Positions 1 through 9,179 of a stretch of 64,000 nucleotides of DNA are shown piece by piece. The DNA comes from Rariglobus hedericola (lineage in GTDB: Bacteria; Verrucomicrobiota; Verrucomicrobiia; Opitutales; Opitutaceae): contig NZ_VMBG01000001.1 in NCBI RefSeq assembly GCF_007559335.1, forward strand, positions 806,001 to 870,000, given 5' to 3'. The notes below the pieces were generated by a model, which made no database searches, was not told the origin of the DNA, and worked only from the letters and a program-made list of their open reading frames with translations. Both the position numbers and the translations under genes were made by a program. Within the stretch, counting starts at the first letter, position 1. Each line of letters opens with the position of its first letter.

Positions 1-1479
1 GTGCGCGTCGAGCACGGGCTGCGTTCCTGGCACGCCGGGCAGCGTCATGAGCGCCGTTCGACCCTGGCTGGCCGTATCCGGCAGCATGTCCGCGGCACCA
101 CCGCCCTCGGCGATGCCGTGTCCGCCGGACACATCGATGACCGGACGCGTCGGATCGAGTTTTTGCAACCGCGCGAGCCATCGCGTGGTCATGCCGATCA
201 CGACCTGCGGAGAAAACCCGCGCAGATGAAAGACCTCGTTCATCAGACACCACACGACGACCGAAGCATGGTGCGCGTCACGTTCCACCAAGCCCTTGAT
301 TTCCCGCCAGGCGCGCTGCTCGGCCTCGGGCGTGCGTTCCATCCAGCCGATCGGGGGCTCGGCCATGACAAGCAGACCGATCTCGTCGCAGAGATCGAGC
401 CACTCGGGCAGAGCCGGCTGCAAGTGGGCGCGGATGAAGTTGAAGCCGTTTTCCTTCACCAACCGCAACTCGCGCTCCGCAAAGGCGCGGTCCTGCGGAC
501 GCACCAGCGACCGCGGATAAGAACCCTGGTGGAGGAAACCCTTCAGCATGACGGGGCGTCCGTTGAGTTCGAAACGCCCGCCGCGCGCGGTGAACTCCCG
601 CATCCCGAAACGCACGCTAGAGCTGTCGCACACGCCCCCGTCGCGACTCACCGTCACCCGCACCGTGTGCAGGAAGGGATCCTCGACCGACCAACGCCGC
701 GCACCGGGCAACGGGATGCGCAGGCTCAGCTGATTGACGCCCAGTCCGAGCCGACGACGAATGCGGGCAACAGGCCACGGGCAAAAACCGTCCGCATCCA
801 CAATCTCGCAGGCGATCTCGTAGGAACCCGCTTCAGCCACCAGCCCCACGGCCAGCTTCACGACCACTTCGTCGCGCGCCAGTGAGGGCTCGGGCGTGAT
901 CCGTGTGATCGCCAGCCCGTCGGTCGCGATGAGGCTCACACTCTGCCAAAGTCCGCCGAAATTGTAATACCAGCCCGCCTTGCCCACCGGAATCGGGCCT
1001 TGGTTGAGCGGCGCTCCGCAACGGAATCCATCGATTTCGCGGTCCATCGGCGGATTCACCACACGCACTACCACGGTATTCTCACCGGCACACACCTTGG
1101 AGGAGACATCGAACTCAAACGGCAAAAAGCCGCCCTCATGCGCGCCGAGGCGAACGCCGTTCAGCCAGACTTCGGCGTGATACTGCGCCGCGTCAAAACG
1201 CAGCCGCAGCGTGCGATCAACCCAGTCTCCGGGCAGCTCAAATCGACGCAAATACCAGACCACGCCATCGTAGCCCGGCCGCACCAATTCCAAAACGGCG
1301 GGCACATCCGCCTCGATCGCTTCTTCGGGAAATACGGCCTGCCAGCCTTGGACCGAACCCTGATTCTCCGGATCAAACGCCAGGTGCCAGCACCCGTCGA
1401 GCGAGCGCACTTCCCTCGTCGGGGAAGCGGGGGCAAACGACCGGGAGGCGGGAGCCAGGGAGGAGTTCAGATGCTTCAT
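1..1479 (-). CDS. Glycoside hydrolase family 2 protein, 3' end cut by window edge
   Basis: The minus-strand frame is open from the ATG at 1479 to base 1, giving 493 residues without the C-terminus. Residues near 20-180 fit the GH2 N-terminal sugar-binding jelly roll (LDGCWHLAFDPEN, then GWYYNFGGLWQSVSL). The later part fits the TIM barrel of beta-galactosidase or beta-glucuronidase type enzymes (HLQPALPEWLDLCDEIGLLVMAEPP split across the barrel). The motif VVWCLMNEVF carries the expected acid/base Asn-Glu, with Glu at about residue 415. The nucleophile Glu lies beyond the edge or could not be identified. Upstream in-frame ATGs at 1506 and 1518 are possible; none has a clear Shine-Dalgarno. 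No convincing signal peptide is seen, so it may act on imported oligosaccharides in the cytoplasm. It is divergent from the exported-protein block at 1681, with a LacI-type operator between. The exact sugar specificity cannot be read. Confidence 0.85.
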   Translation of the reverse strand, partial: MKHLNSSLAPASRSFAPASPTREVRSLDGCWHLAFDPENQGSVQGWQAVFPEEAIEADVPAVLELVRPGYDGVVWYLRRFELPGDWVDRTLRLRFDAAQYHAEVWLNGVRLGAHEGGFLPFEFDVSSKVCAGENTVVVRVVNPPMDREIDGFRCGAPLNQGPIPVGKAGWYYNFGGLWQSVSLIATDGLAITRITPEPSLARDEVVVKLAVGLVAEAGSYEIACEIVDADGFCPWPVARIRRRLGLGVNQLSLRIPLPGARRWSVEDPFLHTVRVTVSRDGGVCDSSSVRFGMREFTARGGRFELNGRPVMLKGFLHQGSYPRSLVRPQDRAFAERELRLVKENGFNFIRAHLQPALPEWLDLCDEIGLLVMAEPPIGWMERTPEAEQRAWREIKGLVERDAHHASVVVWCLMNEVFHLRGFSPQVVIGMTTRWLARLQKLDPTRPVIDVSGGHGIAEGGGAADMLPDTASQGRTALMTLPGVPGTQPVLDAH

Positions 1480-1548
1480 TGGGGAGATAGAAAGGGAGCA
1501 TTCCATGCGGCCGATCATTGAGGGGCCGAGTTCAGGGAAATTCTCGTG

Positions 1549-1564
1549 AATCAAACGAGTGATT
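1549..1564. promoter_or_regulatory. LacI-type operator, copy 1
   Basis: AATCAAACGAGTGATT is a 16-bp near-palindrome with AATCA/TGATT arms and a central CG, as usual for LacI-family operators. It lies in the divergent space between the GH2 gene and the 1681 block, 30-70 bp from the possible GH2 starts and 116 bp before 1681. It shares 15 of 16 bases with the copy at 18018. A TTGACA hexamer occurs at 1572-1577, but no well-spaced -10 is obvious. Control by the LacI protein at 16718 is inferred. Confidence 0.65.
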
Positions 1565-1680
1565 TTAGGCGTTGACAGCAAGTCTGTAAAATAACTTTTT
1601 TGGCGGTCCTCTTCACCCCCTGCCCGCGTGTCCTCCTCGGGCTGCATGCTGGCATAAGCCTCCCCCTTCCGTCCTCACCG

Positions 1681-3060
1681 ATGCCTGTTCGCATCTTCTG
1701 CTTTCTCCTCCTTCTCGTCTCCGGGTTCACGAGCTTGCGGGCCGTCACGTCGGTCACGTCCAACGGTGTTACTTGGACTTTGATGGAATCGCGCCAGACC
1801 GGTGCCTTCGTGAACGGAGATCCGTGGGTGATCGGGCCGGTGACCGTGACTTCGATCACGAACACGCTCAGCTCCCCCGACTACACGCCACGACCCGGCC
1901 AAAGCGGCTCGATGGTCAACCCCGGGACTGACGCCAAGCAGGGCTACGAGAGCAGCCTCAAAAACTACGTCGCCGCCCTAAACGCCGCCCTGCCCAACGG
2001 CCGTCCGCTATCGGTCGACAACCCTCTGGCGTTGCCCCCCGGCACCACGCTCGTCTCCACCGTCAGCTGGCTCTACAACTCGTCCACCGACACCGAGCCC
2101 GGCACGCCCCGCTTTAATCCCGCCACCAACACACCGCGCCCCACGTTGCGCTCAGCCGCAGTGCTCACCGTGTTGTCTGCCGTGCCGCCCTCCGACGCCT
2201 TCCGCCCGCCGTATTCCGGTGCGGACAAATCCATCAAGTTCCGCGCTTCCCAACTCGACTACAAGAAGCTCCCCCGCCTCGCACTCCCCGCCGGTGTCAC
2301 GCCGCCCGCCTTCGATGTGCTCGCGAACGCCTTTGCCCGGTCCTGGATCGATCACGTCAACGGCTGGCAGGCGGACTGGACGCATCCCTCGCTCAACATG
2401 CCCAACTACGGTCGCGACATGGGCCGTCTCGTCGGCGACGCCACCCTGCGCCTCTTTACCGACGACGACGCGCCCAGAGCCAACCCCGACAAGAATCACC
2501 TGATCATCGGCCTCGTCCAATACGGCATCGATTCCGCCGGCATAGCCGACAACGGCGGCGGCTGGCCCGCCGACGGCGGCCACGGCCTCGGCCGCAAGTG
2601 GCCCATCCTCTTCGCCGGCGCCTTGATCAAAGACGCACACATGCTTGACGCCGGTCGCTGGCCCACCCGCTTTCAGGAAAACGAGCAGCACTTCTATGTC
2701 ACCCGTGCCGAGGTCAATCTCACCGGCGGCCTCGATTGGAAACCCGACAAACGAGCCACCCTCGTTCCCTACGCCGAGAAAGACATCGGCACGCCCGAGT
2801 GGGGCATCCGCCACGGCACCTACCCGCAATCCGACAACGCCCACTTCACCGCCACCTATCGCGACATCAACGGCGCCGTCAACCCCGCCTTCGCCCTCGC
2901 GGCACGCGCCATGGGCCTGAAGCAGGCCTGGAATCACGACGCCTTTTTCGACTACGCCGACCGCTTCATGACCTGGCGGCTCGCCGAGCCCGCGCCCGCC
3001 AACCAGCCCTCCCCCTTCCTCGTCGCAATGTGGAATGCCCACCGCCCCAATCTTCGCTAA
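1681..3060 (+). CDS. Exported protein of unrecognised family, paralogue of the 32705 gene
   Basis: This 459-residue protein starts at the ATG that gives a clean signal peptide (MPVRIFCFLLLLVSGFTSLRA). An upstream TTG in frame would bury the signal and is rejected. I do not recognise the family. It aligns along most of its length with the protein at 32705: GVTWT near residue 31, LRSAAVLTVL near 157, GRKWPILFA at about 304-312, and WNHDAFFDY at about 417. Helix-rich middle and C-terminal parts with conserved His, Asp and Trp suggest an alpha-barrel fold as in some lyases or hydrolases, but that is speculation. It begins a plus-strand run of four genes with short gaps (31, 22 and 37 bp), two neighbours of which look like carbohydrate-active proteins. 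A periplasmic or secreted role in polysaccharide processing is inferred from context and the export signal only. Confidence 0.8.
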   Translation: MPVRIFCFLLLLVSGFTSLRAVTSVTSNGVTWTLMESRQTGAFVNGDPWVIGPVTVTSITNTLSSPDYTPRPGQSGSMVNPGTDAKQGYESSLKNYVAALNAALPNGRPLSVDNPLALPPGTTLVSTVSWLYNSSTDTEPGTPRFNPATNTPRPTLRSAAVLTVLSAVPPSDAFRPPYSGADKSIKFRASQLDYKKLPRLALPAGVTPPAFDVLANAFARSWIDHVNGWQADWTHPSLNMPNYGRDMGRLVGDATLRLFTDDDAPRANPDKNHLIIGLVQYGIDSAGIADNGGGWPADGGHGLGRKWPILFAGALIKDAHMLDAGRWPTRFQENEQHFYVTRAEVNLTGGLDWKPDKRATLVPYAEKDIGTPEWGIRHGTYPQSDNAHFTATYRDINGAVNPAFALAARAMGLKQAWNHDAFFDYADRFMTWRLAEPAPANQPSPFLVAMWNAHRPNLR

Positions 3061-3091
3061 CCTCTCTCCGCCCACACGCCCTTCCCCGCCC

Positions 3092-3718
3092 ATGAAACTC
3101 CCCGCCCTCTTCTCCCTGCTCCTCGTCGCCCTGCCCCTGCACGCCTTCACCGTCGTCAAAGACGTCAGCCTGCCACCCGTCGAAAAGATGGTTCTCTTCG
3201 ACAAAAAAACTCCGCCTGCCGAGATCACCTTTTTCAACAAGGGCAAATACCCCTTCGAGCGCGGCCCGGACGGCTCGCTCGTCGTCCGTATCAGCGGAAA
3301 TGATACGGTGGACACCGGCTTCGGCTGGGCGGCCAATCCCAAGCTCGCCCCGTCCTTCTCCGTCACCGAGCACGCCGCCGTGCTTATCACCTTCCGCCTC
3401 GAAGGCGCCAACCGCTCCACCTTCGGCAACGGCCAGGTCAACTCGCGCCGCGCCGACAACCTCTGGAACGCCTTCATCCTCTATGACGAAAACCAGAAGG
3501 AGGTCGCCCGCGCCGGCCTCGCCGACGGCGCCCCCGGCGGCAAGACCCCGTCCGAGACCATCTCCCTGCGCATTCCCATGATCGTGTTCACCTACTGGGG
3601 CGTAAATCCGCGCCCGCCCATCCACGGCTTCGGCTTCCAATGGAACGGAACCCCCAACGCCACCAACAACACCCGCGACTACACCCTCATCATCGACCGC
3701 GTCGTCGTCGTTGACTAA
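3092..3718 (+). CDS. Small exported protein, possible beta-sandwich or carbohydrate-binding role
   Basis: The protein has 208 residues. The ATG at 3092 is chosen because it begins a good signal peptide (MKLPALFSLLLVALPLHA). The mature part is rich in short beta-like stretches with many Asn, Gly and aromatic residues (GFGFQWNGTPNATNN near the C-terminus, followed by TRDYTLIIDRVVVVD), as in jelly-roll accessory or binding domains. No catalytic motif is recognised. It sits 31 bp after the unknown-family gene and 22 bp before a heparinase-like lyase, so co-transcription is likely. A helper or binding protein for the same polysaccharide is a guess from context. Confidence 0.7.
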   Translation: MKLPALFSLLLVALPLHAFTVVKDVSLPPVEKMVLFDKKTPPAEITFFNKGKYPFERGPDGSLVVRISGNDTVDTGFGWAANPKLAPSFSVTEHAAVLITFRLEGANRSTFGNGQVNSRRADNLWNAFILYDENQKEVARAGLADGAPGGKTPSETISLRIPMIVFTYWGVNPRPPIHGFGFQWNGTPNATNNTRDYTLIIDRVVVVD

Positions 3719-3740
3719 CCCCCCGCCCACCCGTTTTCCC

Positions 3741-5897
3741 ATGCGCCTCCTCCTTTCTTCCCTCGCCCTCCTGCTCGCCGTTCCTGCCTTCGCCGCCAAG
3801 GTGGATTACGAGAGCAACCTCTCCCAAATCCCCGCGGCCGATCCCGCCACGCCGGACGCGCCGGCGCTCCTGCCCGCGATGAAGGGCATACATCCGCGCC
3901 TGCTCTTCACCGCGCAGGATGTCGCCAAGATGAAGGCCAACGTCGCCGCCTCGCCGCTGCTCAAGCAGACCGCCGACAAAATCATCGCCGACTCCAAACG
4001 TTACCGCGCGCCGAAGGAGAACCCGCTCCCGATGGTGATGAACGACACGCCCGCCCTCGCCCAGGCCAGCGGACAGTGGCCTTCCCTCGCCTACGCCTAC
4101 GCGCTCGAACCCAACCCGCAGACGCTCGAGGCGATCTCCAACGTCCTCAGTCGCATGCTCGAGCAGCCCTACTGGGCCGACACCGTCGAGCTCGATGCCA
4201 ACATGGGCGCCGCCTGCAACATGTTCGCCGTCGCCGTGCTCTTCGACGCCGCCTACGCCGACCTCAATCCGCAATTCCGCCGCCAGGTCGCCGAACGCCT
4301 GCTCGTCCAGTCCCGCCGCATGTTCTACCTCGGCCACAAACAACTCGCCAAAGGCGTCGTGAAATACTGGCAGCAGGACCCCGCCCCCAACCACCGCTGG
4401 TATCGCCTGCGCGGACTCGCCGCCGCCGTCCTCGCCATCGCCGACGAGCCGGGCCTCGACACCGCCTACCTGCGCAAGGAACTCAAGGCCGAAGCCGAGT
4501 TCATCATGAAATGGTATCCCGAGGAGGGCGACTGCCACGAGGGCTCCGGCTACCAGCAGTTCGGCCTCCGCTCCCTCTACGACGCCGCCGTCATCCTCGA
4601 CAACGGCTTCGGCACCAAAATGGCCCGCCACCCCGGCTTCGCCGCCACGTGGAAACAACAACTCTATTACTGGGTCCCCGCCGACAACAGCCTCGTGAGT
4701 TTCGGCGACGCCCAAAACGCCACGCTCCGCTTCCACTACGATGACGCGCCCTTTTTCGCCGGCCCCCGCCTCTCGCGCGACGCCAACGCCCAGGCCGCCC
4801 TGCAACGCCGCATGGAGCTGATGATGGTTCCCGGCGCCGACGGTCGCCCCGTCCTGCCGCCGTGGACGCTTCTCGCCTACTACGATCCCACCCTCACCGG
4901 CGGCGATTACCGCGCCATTCCCACCACCCACCTTTTCCCCGACCTCGGCGCCGCCTCCTTCCGCGACTCGTGGGAAAAAGACGCCGTCATCTTCACCTTC
5001 AAATGCGGCCCCTACGGCGGCCAGGCGCTCAACGCCTACCGTCACGCCTACGCCGACGACAAGGGCAAGCCCCACTACGTCAATGTCGCCCACGACGATC
5101 CCGATGCCAACGCCTTCTCCCTCACCGTCGGCGCGGATAAAATTTTCCACCCCGGCGTTTACTCCACCCACAAACTCACCCGCGACAACAACACGCTCAC
5201 CATCGGCACCGAAGGCCAGATCATGGACGACGACGAATGGACCCAGCCCGTCGCCGACGGCGACATGCGCGAGCTCTCCTACCTCACCGGCTGGAAACAA
5301 GACGCCCAAGGCCGCGCCATCATCGAAGGCGAAACCGGCCCCGCCTATCGCGGCAAGCTCGACCGTTTCCGCCGCACCGCCGTCTGGCTCCCCGGCGACT
5401 ACATCCTGCTCCTGGATGACGTGCGCCCCACCGCCGCGGCCAAGGAACCTCTCACCTGGCGCGGACTCATCCCCGACGGCCGTTTCGTGAAAGCCGAGGA
5501 AGGCCGCGCCAAAGTCGTCGCCGCCTCGGGCCGCGAAGTGCCGCTCCAGTTCCTCGCCGATCGGCCGGTCAACGCCGCGCTCGACGACTGGTTCGTCGGC
5601 GGACGCTGGGGTCACCTGCTCGCCCGCCAGTTCCAGTTTTCCCTCGCGCCCGAGCCCGTCCGCTTCGCCGTCCTCATCGACCCGTGGAAACGCGGCGTCA
5701 GCCTCGCCACCAAACCCGACGGCGACGCCCTGCTCCTCGCCGTCACCGGCCCCGCCGGCACCGACCTCTGGAAATGGTCGCCCGCGACCGACGCAAAGAC
5801 GCCTTCCGCCCTGGCCGGCGTTCGCAACGGCCGCCCGTTGATCGCGCTGACCTCCGCCGACAAAGCCCCCGCCGCCCACGTCGCCGACCATCGCTGA
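3741..5897 (+). CDS. Heparinase II/III-like exported polysaccharide lyase
   Basis: The 718-residue protein has a signal peptide (MRLLLSSLALLLAVPAFAA), which fixes the start at 3741. Residues about 45-370 look like the alpha/alpha toroid of alginate or heparinase-type lyases (HPRLLFTAQDVAKMKANV; later AEFIMKWYPEEGDCHEGSGYQQFG in two stretches). The C-terminal half fits the heparinase II/III beta-sandwich (PGVYSTHKLTRDNNTLTIG, then YILLLDDVRP). Family members cleave uronate-containing polysaccharides by beta-elimination using Tyr/His chemistry. It is one of three such proteins in the window (24206 and 38317 are the others). Its neighbours are an exported small protein and a serine hydrolase, consistent with extracytoplasmic depolymerisation. 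Substrate unknown; it might be non-catalytic, since the active residues cannot be assigned with certainty by eye. Confidence 0.8.
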   Translation: MRLLLSSLALLLAVPAFAAKVDYESNLSQIPAADPATPDAPALLPAMKGIHPRLLFTAQDVAKMKANVAASPLLKQTADKIIADSKRYRAPKENPLPMVMNDTPALAQASGQWPSLAYAYALEPNPQTLEAISNVLSRMLEQPYWADTVELDANMGAACNMFAVAVLFDAAYADLNPQFRRQVAERLLVQSRRMFYLGHKQLAKGVVKYWQQDPAPNHRWYRLRGLAAAVLAIADEPGLDTAYLRKELKAEAEFIMKWYPEEGDCHEGSGYQQFGLRSLYDAAVILDNGFGTKMARHPGFAATWKQQLYYWVPADNSLVSFGDAQNATLRFHYDDAPFFAGPRLSRDANAQAALQRRMELMMVPGADGRPVLPPWTLLAYYDPTLTGGDYRAIPTTHLFPDLGAASFRDSWEKDAVIFTFKCGPYGGQALNAYRHAYADDKGKPHYVNVAHDDPDANAFSLTVGADKIFHPGVYSTHKLTRDNNTLTIGTEGQIMDDDEWTQPVADGDMRELSYLTGWKQDAQGRAIIEGETGPAYRGKLDRFRRTAVWLPGDYILLLDDVRPTAAAKEPLTWRGLIPDGRFVKAEEGRAKVVAASGREVPLQFLADRPVNAALDDWFVGGRWGHLLARQFQFSLAPEPVRFAVLIDPWKRGVSLATKPDGDALLLAVTGPAGTDLWKWSPATDAKTPSALAGVRNGRPLIALTSADKAPAAHVADHR

Positions 5898-5934
5898 GTT
5901 AGCGTAGTTTTAAAACGAATACGACGCATCGCCC

Positions 5935-7038
5935 ATGAGTTCCCCGCAAACCCGCATCGAATCTCTCCTCCGCGAACTCGTGGCCGATGGCTCCGAGCGA
6001 GGCCTGCAGGTCGCCGTCTATCACCGCGGCCGCCTCGTGGTGGACGCCGTCGCCGGAGTGATGTCGCGCGCGCCCGACGCGCCGTCCGTCACCGCCGACA
6101 CGCTCTTCCCCGTCTTCTCGACCGGCAAGGGCGTCACCGCCACCGCCGCCCACCTCCTCGTTGAACGCGGGCTCACGACCTACGAGACTCCCGTCGCCGC
6201 GGTCTGGCCGGAATTCGCCGCCCACGGCAAAGGCGGCATCACGCTGCGCCACCTGCTCGACCACACCGCCGGCCTCTCCGCCGTGCCGGCGGAAATCGAT
6301 CACGAGCAATCCCTCGACTGGGACCAAGTCTGCGCCGCTCTCGCCGCCGCCCGGCCCGCCACCGCGCCCGGCACCCACCTAGCCTACCACGCCATGACCT
6401 ACGGCTGGCTCGTCGGTGAATTCATCCGCCGCGTGGACGGCCGCTCCTTCCCGCGCTTTGTTCGGGAGGAAATCTCCGGCCCGCTCGGCATCGACGACGG
6501 GATGTATTTCGGACTGCCCGATTCCGAATCCCCGCACGTCGCCACGCTCGAACAACAGCCCCCGGCCTCGGCCGAGCCGCCGCCCCCGCCCAGTCCCACG
6601 GTTCCGCAGTGGCGCGGACTGCTTCACAACTGGATGAACCAACCCGATGTCCGCCGCGCCTGCATGCCCGCCAGCAACGGCATCATGAACGCCCGCGCCA
6701 TCGCCCGCCACTACGCCGCGCTTCTCCCCGGCGGCGTGGACGGCGTCGAGTTGCTCCCGCCGGCCCGCATTCGCGAGGCGACGACCCTGCAACTGCCCCG
6801 CCCCGAGATTCCTCCGGGCAACGTCTTCCTCTTCACCCTCGGCTACATGCAAGGCGGCCCGGCCATCGACATCGGCCCGGAGGAAAGCGCCTTCGGCCAC
6901 GGCGGCTACGGCGGCTCGCAAGGCTACGCCAACCCCGCTCGAGGCTTCGCCGTCGGCATCACCAAAAACCGTTTCCGCGACGGCGACACCACCCCGGCCC
7001 GCATCCTTTCCACCCTCATCGACTGCATCGCCTTGTGA
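5935..7038 (+). CDS. Beta-lactamase-family serine hydrolase (class C/EstB-like)
   Basis: The protein has 367 residues starting at the ATG at 5935. The serine-hydrolase motif SxxK is present as S62-T-G-K65 (FPVFSTGKGVTATA). A Tyr motif follows (YHAMTYGWLVGEF), and a C-terminal HGG motif sits in FGHGGYGGSQGYANPARG. This matches the beta-lactamase/transpeptidase-like group that includes EstB esterases and DD-peptidase-like enzymes. A Pro-rich insert lies near residues 200-220. There is no signal peptide, unlike the three genes before it, so a cytoplasmic esterase or deacylase is more likely than a peptidoglycan enzyme. It closes the plus-strand group starting at 1681. Removal of acyl decorations from sugars is an inference from the neighbourhood. 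Confidence 0.8.
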   Translation: MSSPQTRIESLLRELVADGSERGLQVAVYHRGRLVVDAVAGVMSRAPDAPSVTADTLFPVFSTGKGVTATAAHLLVERGLTTYETPVAAVWPEFAAHGKGGITLRHLLDHTAGLSAVPAEIDHEQSLDWDQVCAALAAARPATAPGTHLAYHAMTYGWLVGEFIRRVDGRSFPRFVREEISGPLGIDDGMYFGLPDSESPHVATLEQQPPASAEPPPPPSPTVPQWRGLLHNWMNQPDVRRACMPASNGIMNARAIARHYAALLPGGVDGVELLPPARIREATTLQLPRPEIPPGNVFLFTLGYMQGGPAIDIGPEESAFGHGGYGGSQGYANPARGFAVGITKNRFRDGDTTPARILSTLIDCIAL

Positions 7039-7167
7039 GTTTCACTAAAGCCATTCTTGACAATCCGCCCTTTAATCAAAGGTTGGATACGAATTAAAGC
7101 AGCCCCCTTTGCGTGCCGATACTAGTTAGTTTCGCTCACCCCCTAAAAATTGCCCCTCCCCATTGAT

Positions 7168-9114
7168 ATGAATATCAGACGTTACCCTTCGCCTTTCGCC
7201 GCATTTTCGCTGGTCGCAGCCGCTTTGATCGCCACAACAGCTGAAGCCGCGGATCTCACCAAGTTGAATAACGGCACGGCACTGGGTTTGGCCGGTGCTT
7301 GGTCAGAAAACGTCGCTCCGAACGGCACTCAGATTGGTGTATTTACCAGCATTTGGGACGGGACCAACACTCCTATTTACACCGGTTCCACTTTGCTTGG
7401 CATCAAACTCCAGAGCGGGGCCGCTCCGGTATCGCTAGCCTCTTCGAGCAACAGCGGAATCATGACATTGGGCACGGAAGGCTTTACACTGGAAAGCGGC
7501 ACTCAGCTGAGTTTTACGGGCACCAATGGTATCAACGGAACGATCGATTTTGCCGGAGCCCAGACGTGGAATTTGGGATCGGGGTCCACGTTGTTTTTCA
7601 ACACACAGCGCACGCTCTTTACCGGCGACGCGACCGAAAACATCACCTTAAATGGGACAGGTGCCCTCCACTTAAGTTTCCGCAGTGACAGCACCTCCTT
7701 CACGACCACCTTGGGCTCTGGGAGCCTGACTTTTACTGGCGGTCAGCGCTTGATAAGCGGCTCCAACAATATCAACAGTTACGCGATCAATTCAATTGTG
7801 ACCAACAAGGTGTTCGTCAACGGCGACATCACCATGCAGGCGAACAGTTCGGGAACATTGAATACGGCGGGCTTACTTTTCAGCGGCGGCATGGATCTCG
7901 GGGCTAACGATGTGTCGATCAGCCTTTCGATGCCCAACGCCAGCGGCCAGAATCTGAATGCCAACCAAGTCATTCGCCTCAATTCCGCCAATACCAGCAC
8001 CATGACTGGCAGTGGCACGGTGACCTTCCTCAATGAAAGCAGCGATGCCAACAAGATCGCGGGTATCGCGGTCGAAAACGGCGGCACCTTCGGAGGCGGC
8101 TTGGATGTGGTCATGGGCGCCAACACGTTTCTCTCGGTGGCGAATGGCAATGCGCTCACCTCGTCCACGAATCTGACGTTGAATGACGGCGGCTACCTGA
8201 TTGGACGCTTGAGCGGTAATCTGGCCGCAACCCTAGGCACGCTCTCGGGTGCAGGCTCCGTCACCTACGTGCCGTCCGCCGGCACCACCGTCTTCACGCT
8301 CACCCTCGACGGCGGGTCTTCCACCGGCACCACGGAATTTTCGGGCAAGATCGGCAGCGACAGTGCCATTGCCGGCAGCAGCAACGCGATCGCCTTGGTC
8401 AAGACTGGCACCAACACCCAGATCCTGTCCGGGACCATGAACTACATTAAGGCCACCACGGTCTCCGGCGGTAAGCTGTTGGTGAACGGGACTCATGCAC
8501 AGTCCGCCACTAGCAATGGCTACACGGTGGCTTCGGGGGCTGCCTTGGGCGGCTCCGGCCGCATCGCGGGTTTCAACGCCACCAACAACGCCAGCATGAT
8601 TCTCGTCCAATCCGGCGGCATCCTGGCCCCCGGCGGCGACACCACCTTCGGCACCTTCGTTCTCGACGGAGTAAATATCTCCGGCACCGGTGCACGTGTG
8701 CTCAACATGGCCTCCGGAGCCAAATTCAACTTCACGCTCGCCGGCAACGGCGGCTCGTCCGACCAGCTTGCTTTCTGGAACTTCGCCACCGGCGACCTTC
8801 TGCTCAATTCCAACGCCATCGACCTGACCCTCTCCGGCCCCCAAGTCGCCGGCACCTACACCGTCAGCCTCTTCAAGTTCTTCAGCGACGCGGGCTCTTC
8901 GGTTGTCAGTTCGGGCCTCGCCAGCGGCCTGACCATCGGAACCCTCGGCTCCGGTATCGACAGCGCCAGTATCGCCTACAACGGATTAAACGGATCGATC
9001 GACCTCACCTACACCGTCTCCGCCATCCCCGAGCCCGCCACCGCCGCGATGATTCTCGGCGTTCTGGCACTCGGCGGCACGGTCCTGCGTCGCCGCCGCG
9101 TCAAGCAGTCCTGA
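7168..9114 (+). CDS. PEP-CTERM surface protein with autotransporter-like beta repeats
   Basis: The 648-residue protein begins at the ATG at 7168 with a signal peptide (MNIRRYPSPFAAFSLVAAALIATTAEA). An in-frame TTG at 7150 is less likely. The mature part is Gly, Ser, Thr and Asn rich with beta-strand repeats (LVKTGTNTQILSG, GGKLLVNGTHAQSA, then SGAALGGSGRIAG) typical of the autotransporter-associated beta-strand or passenger-type repeat. The C-terminus is a classic PEP-CTERM sorting signal: IPEPATAAMILG, a hydrophobic stretch, then RRRRVKQS. Such proteins are processed by an exosortase and attached to the cell surface or extracellular matrix. No exosortase is in the window. The related protein at 10408 has the same architecture. 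Base composition is slightly less GC-rich at the N-terminal end than in the enzyme genes. Confidence 0.88.
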   Translation: MNIRRYPSPFAAFSLVAAALIATTAEAADLTKLNNGTALGLAGAWSENVAPNGTQIGVFTSIWDGTNTPIYTGSTLLGIKLQSGAAPVSLASSSNSGIMTLGTEGFTLESGTQLSFTGTNGINGTIDFAGAQTWNLGSGSTLFFNTQRTLFTGDATENITLNGTGALHLSFRSDSTSFTTTLGSGSLTFTGGQRLISGSNNINSYAINSIVTNKVFVNGDITMQANSSGTLNTAGLLFSGGMDLGANDVSISLSMPNASGQNLNANQVIRLNSANTSTMTGSGTVTFLNESSDANKIAGIAVENGGTFGGGLDVVMGANTFLSVANGNALTSSTNLTLNDGGYLIGRLSGNLAATLGTLSGAGSVTYVPSAGTTVFTLTLDGGSSTGTTEFSGKIGSDSAIAGSSNAIALVKTGTNTQILSGTMNYIKATTVSGGKLLVNGTHAQSATSNGYTVASGAALGGSGRIAGFNATNNASMILVQSGGILAPGGDTTFGTFVLDGVNISGTGARVLNMASGAKFNFTLAGNGGSSDQLAFWNFATGDLLLNSNAIDLTLSGPQVAGTYTVSLFKFFSDAGSSVVSSGLASGLTIGTLGSGIDSASIAYNGLNGSIDLTYTVSAIPEPATAAMILGVLALGGTVLRRRRVKQS

Positions 9115-9130
9115 ACTACTCTCTCACTGG

Positions 9131-9152
9131 AGCCGTCGTTTCTTCTACGGCT
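9131..9152 (+). terminator. Weak hairpin after the first PEP-CTERM gene
   Basis: AGCCGT and ACGGCT form a 6-bp stem with a 10-nt loop, followed by a pyrimidine-rich run. It lies between the PEP-CTERM gene and the pseudopilin gene and could be a weak terminator or a processing hairpin. Confidence 0.3.
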
Positions 9153-9179
9153 TCCTTTCTGTTTCACCCCCTCGAAAAC

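Noticed and set aside
3690-5891. Long minus-strand open frame opposite the heparinase-like gene
   Set aside because: Gly/Val/Glu-rich mirror frame of a real gene; no start context, signal or domain.
5935-7038. Antibiotic-resistance beta-lactamase
   Set aside because: The motifs fit the wider serine-hydrolase/EstB group, and the neighbourhood is polysaccharide degradation; the 27751 copy is judged the same way.
7072-7087. Operator-like AATCAAAGG sequence before the first PEP-CTERM gene
   Set aside because: It keeps only one half of the motif and lacks the central CG, so it was not counted as a LacI-type site.
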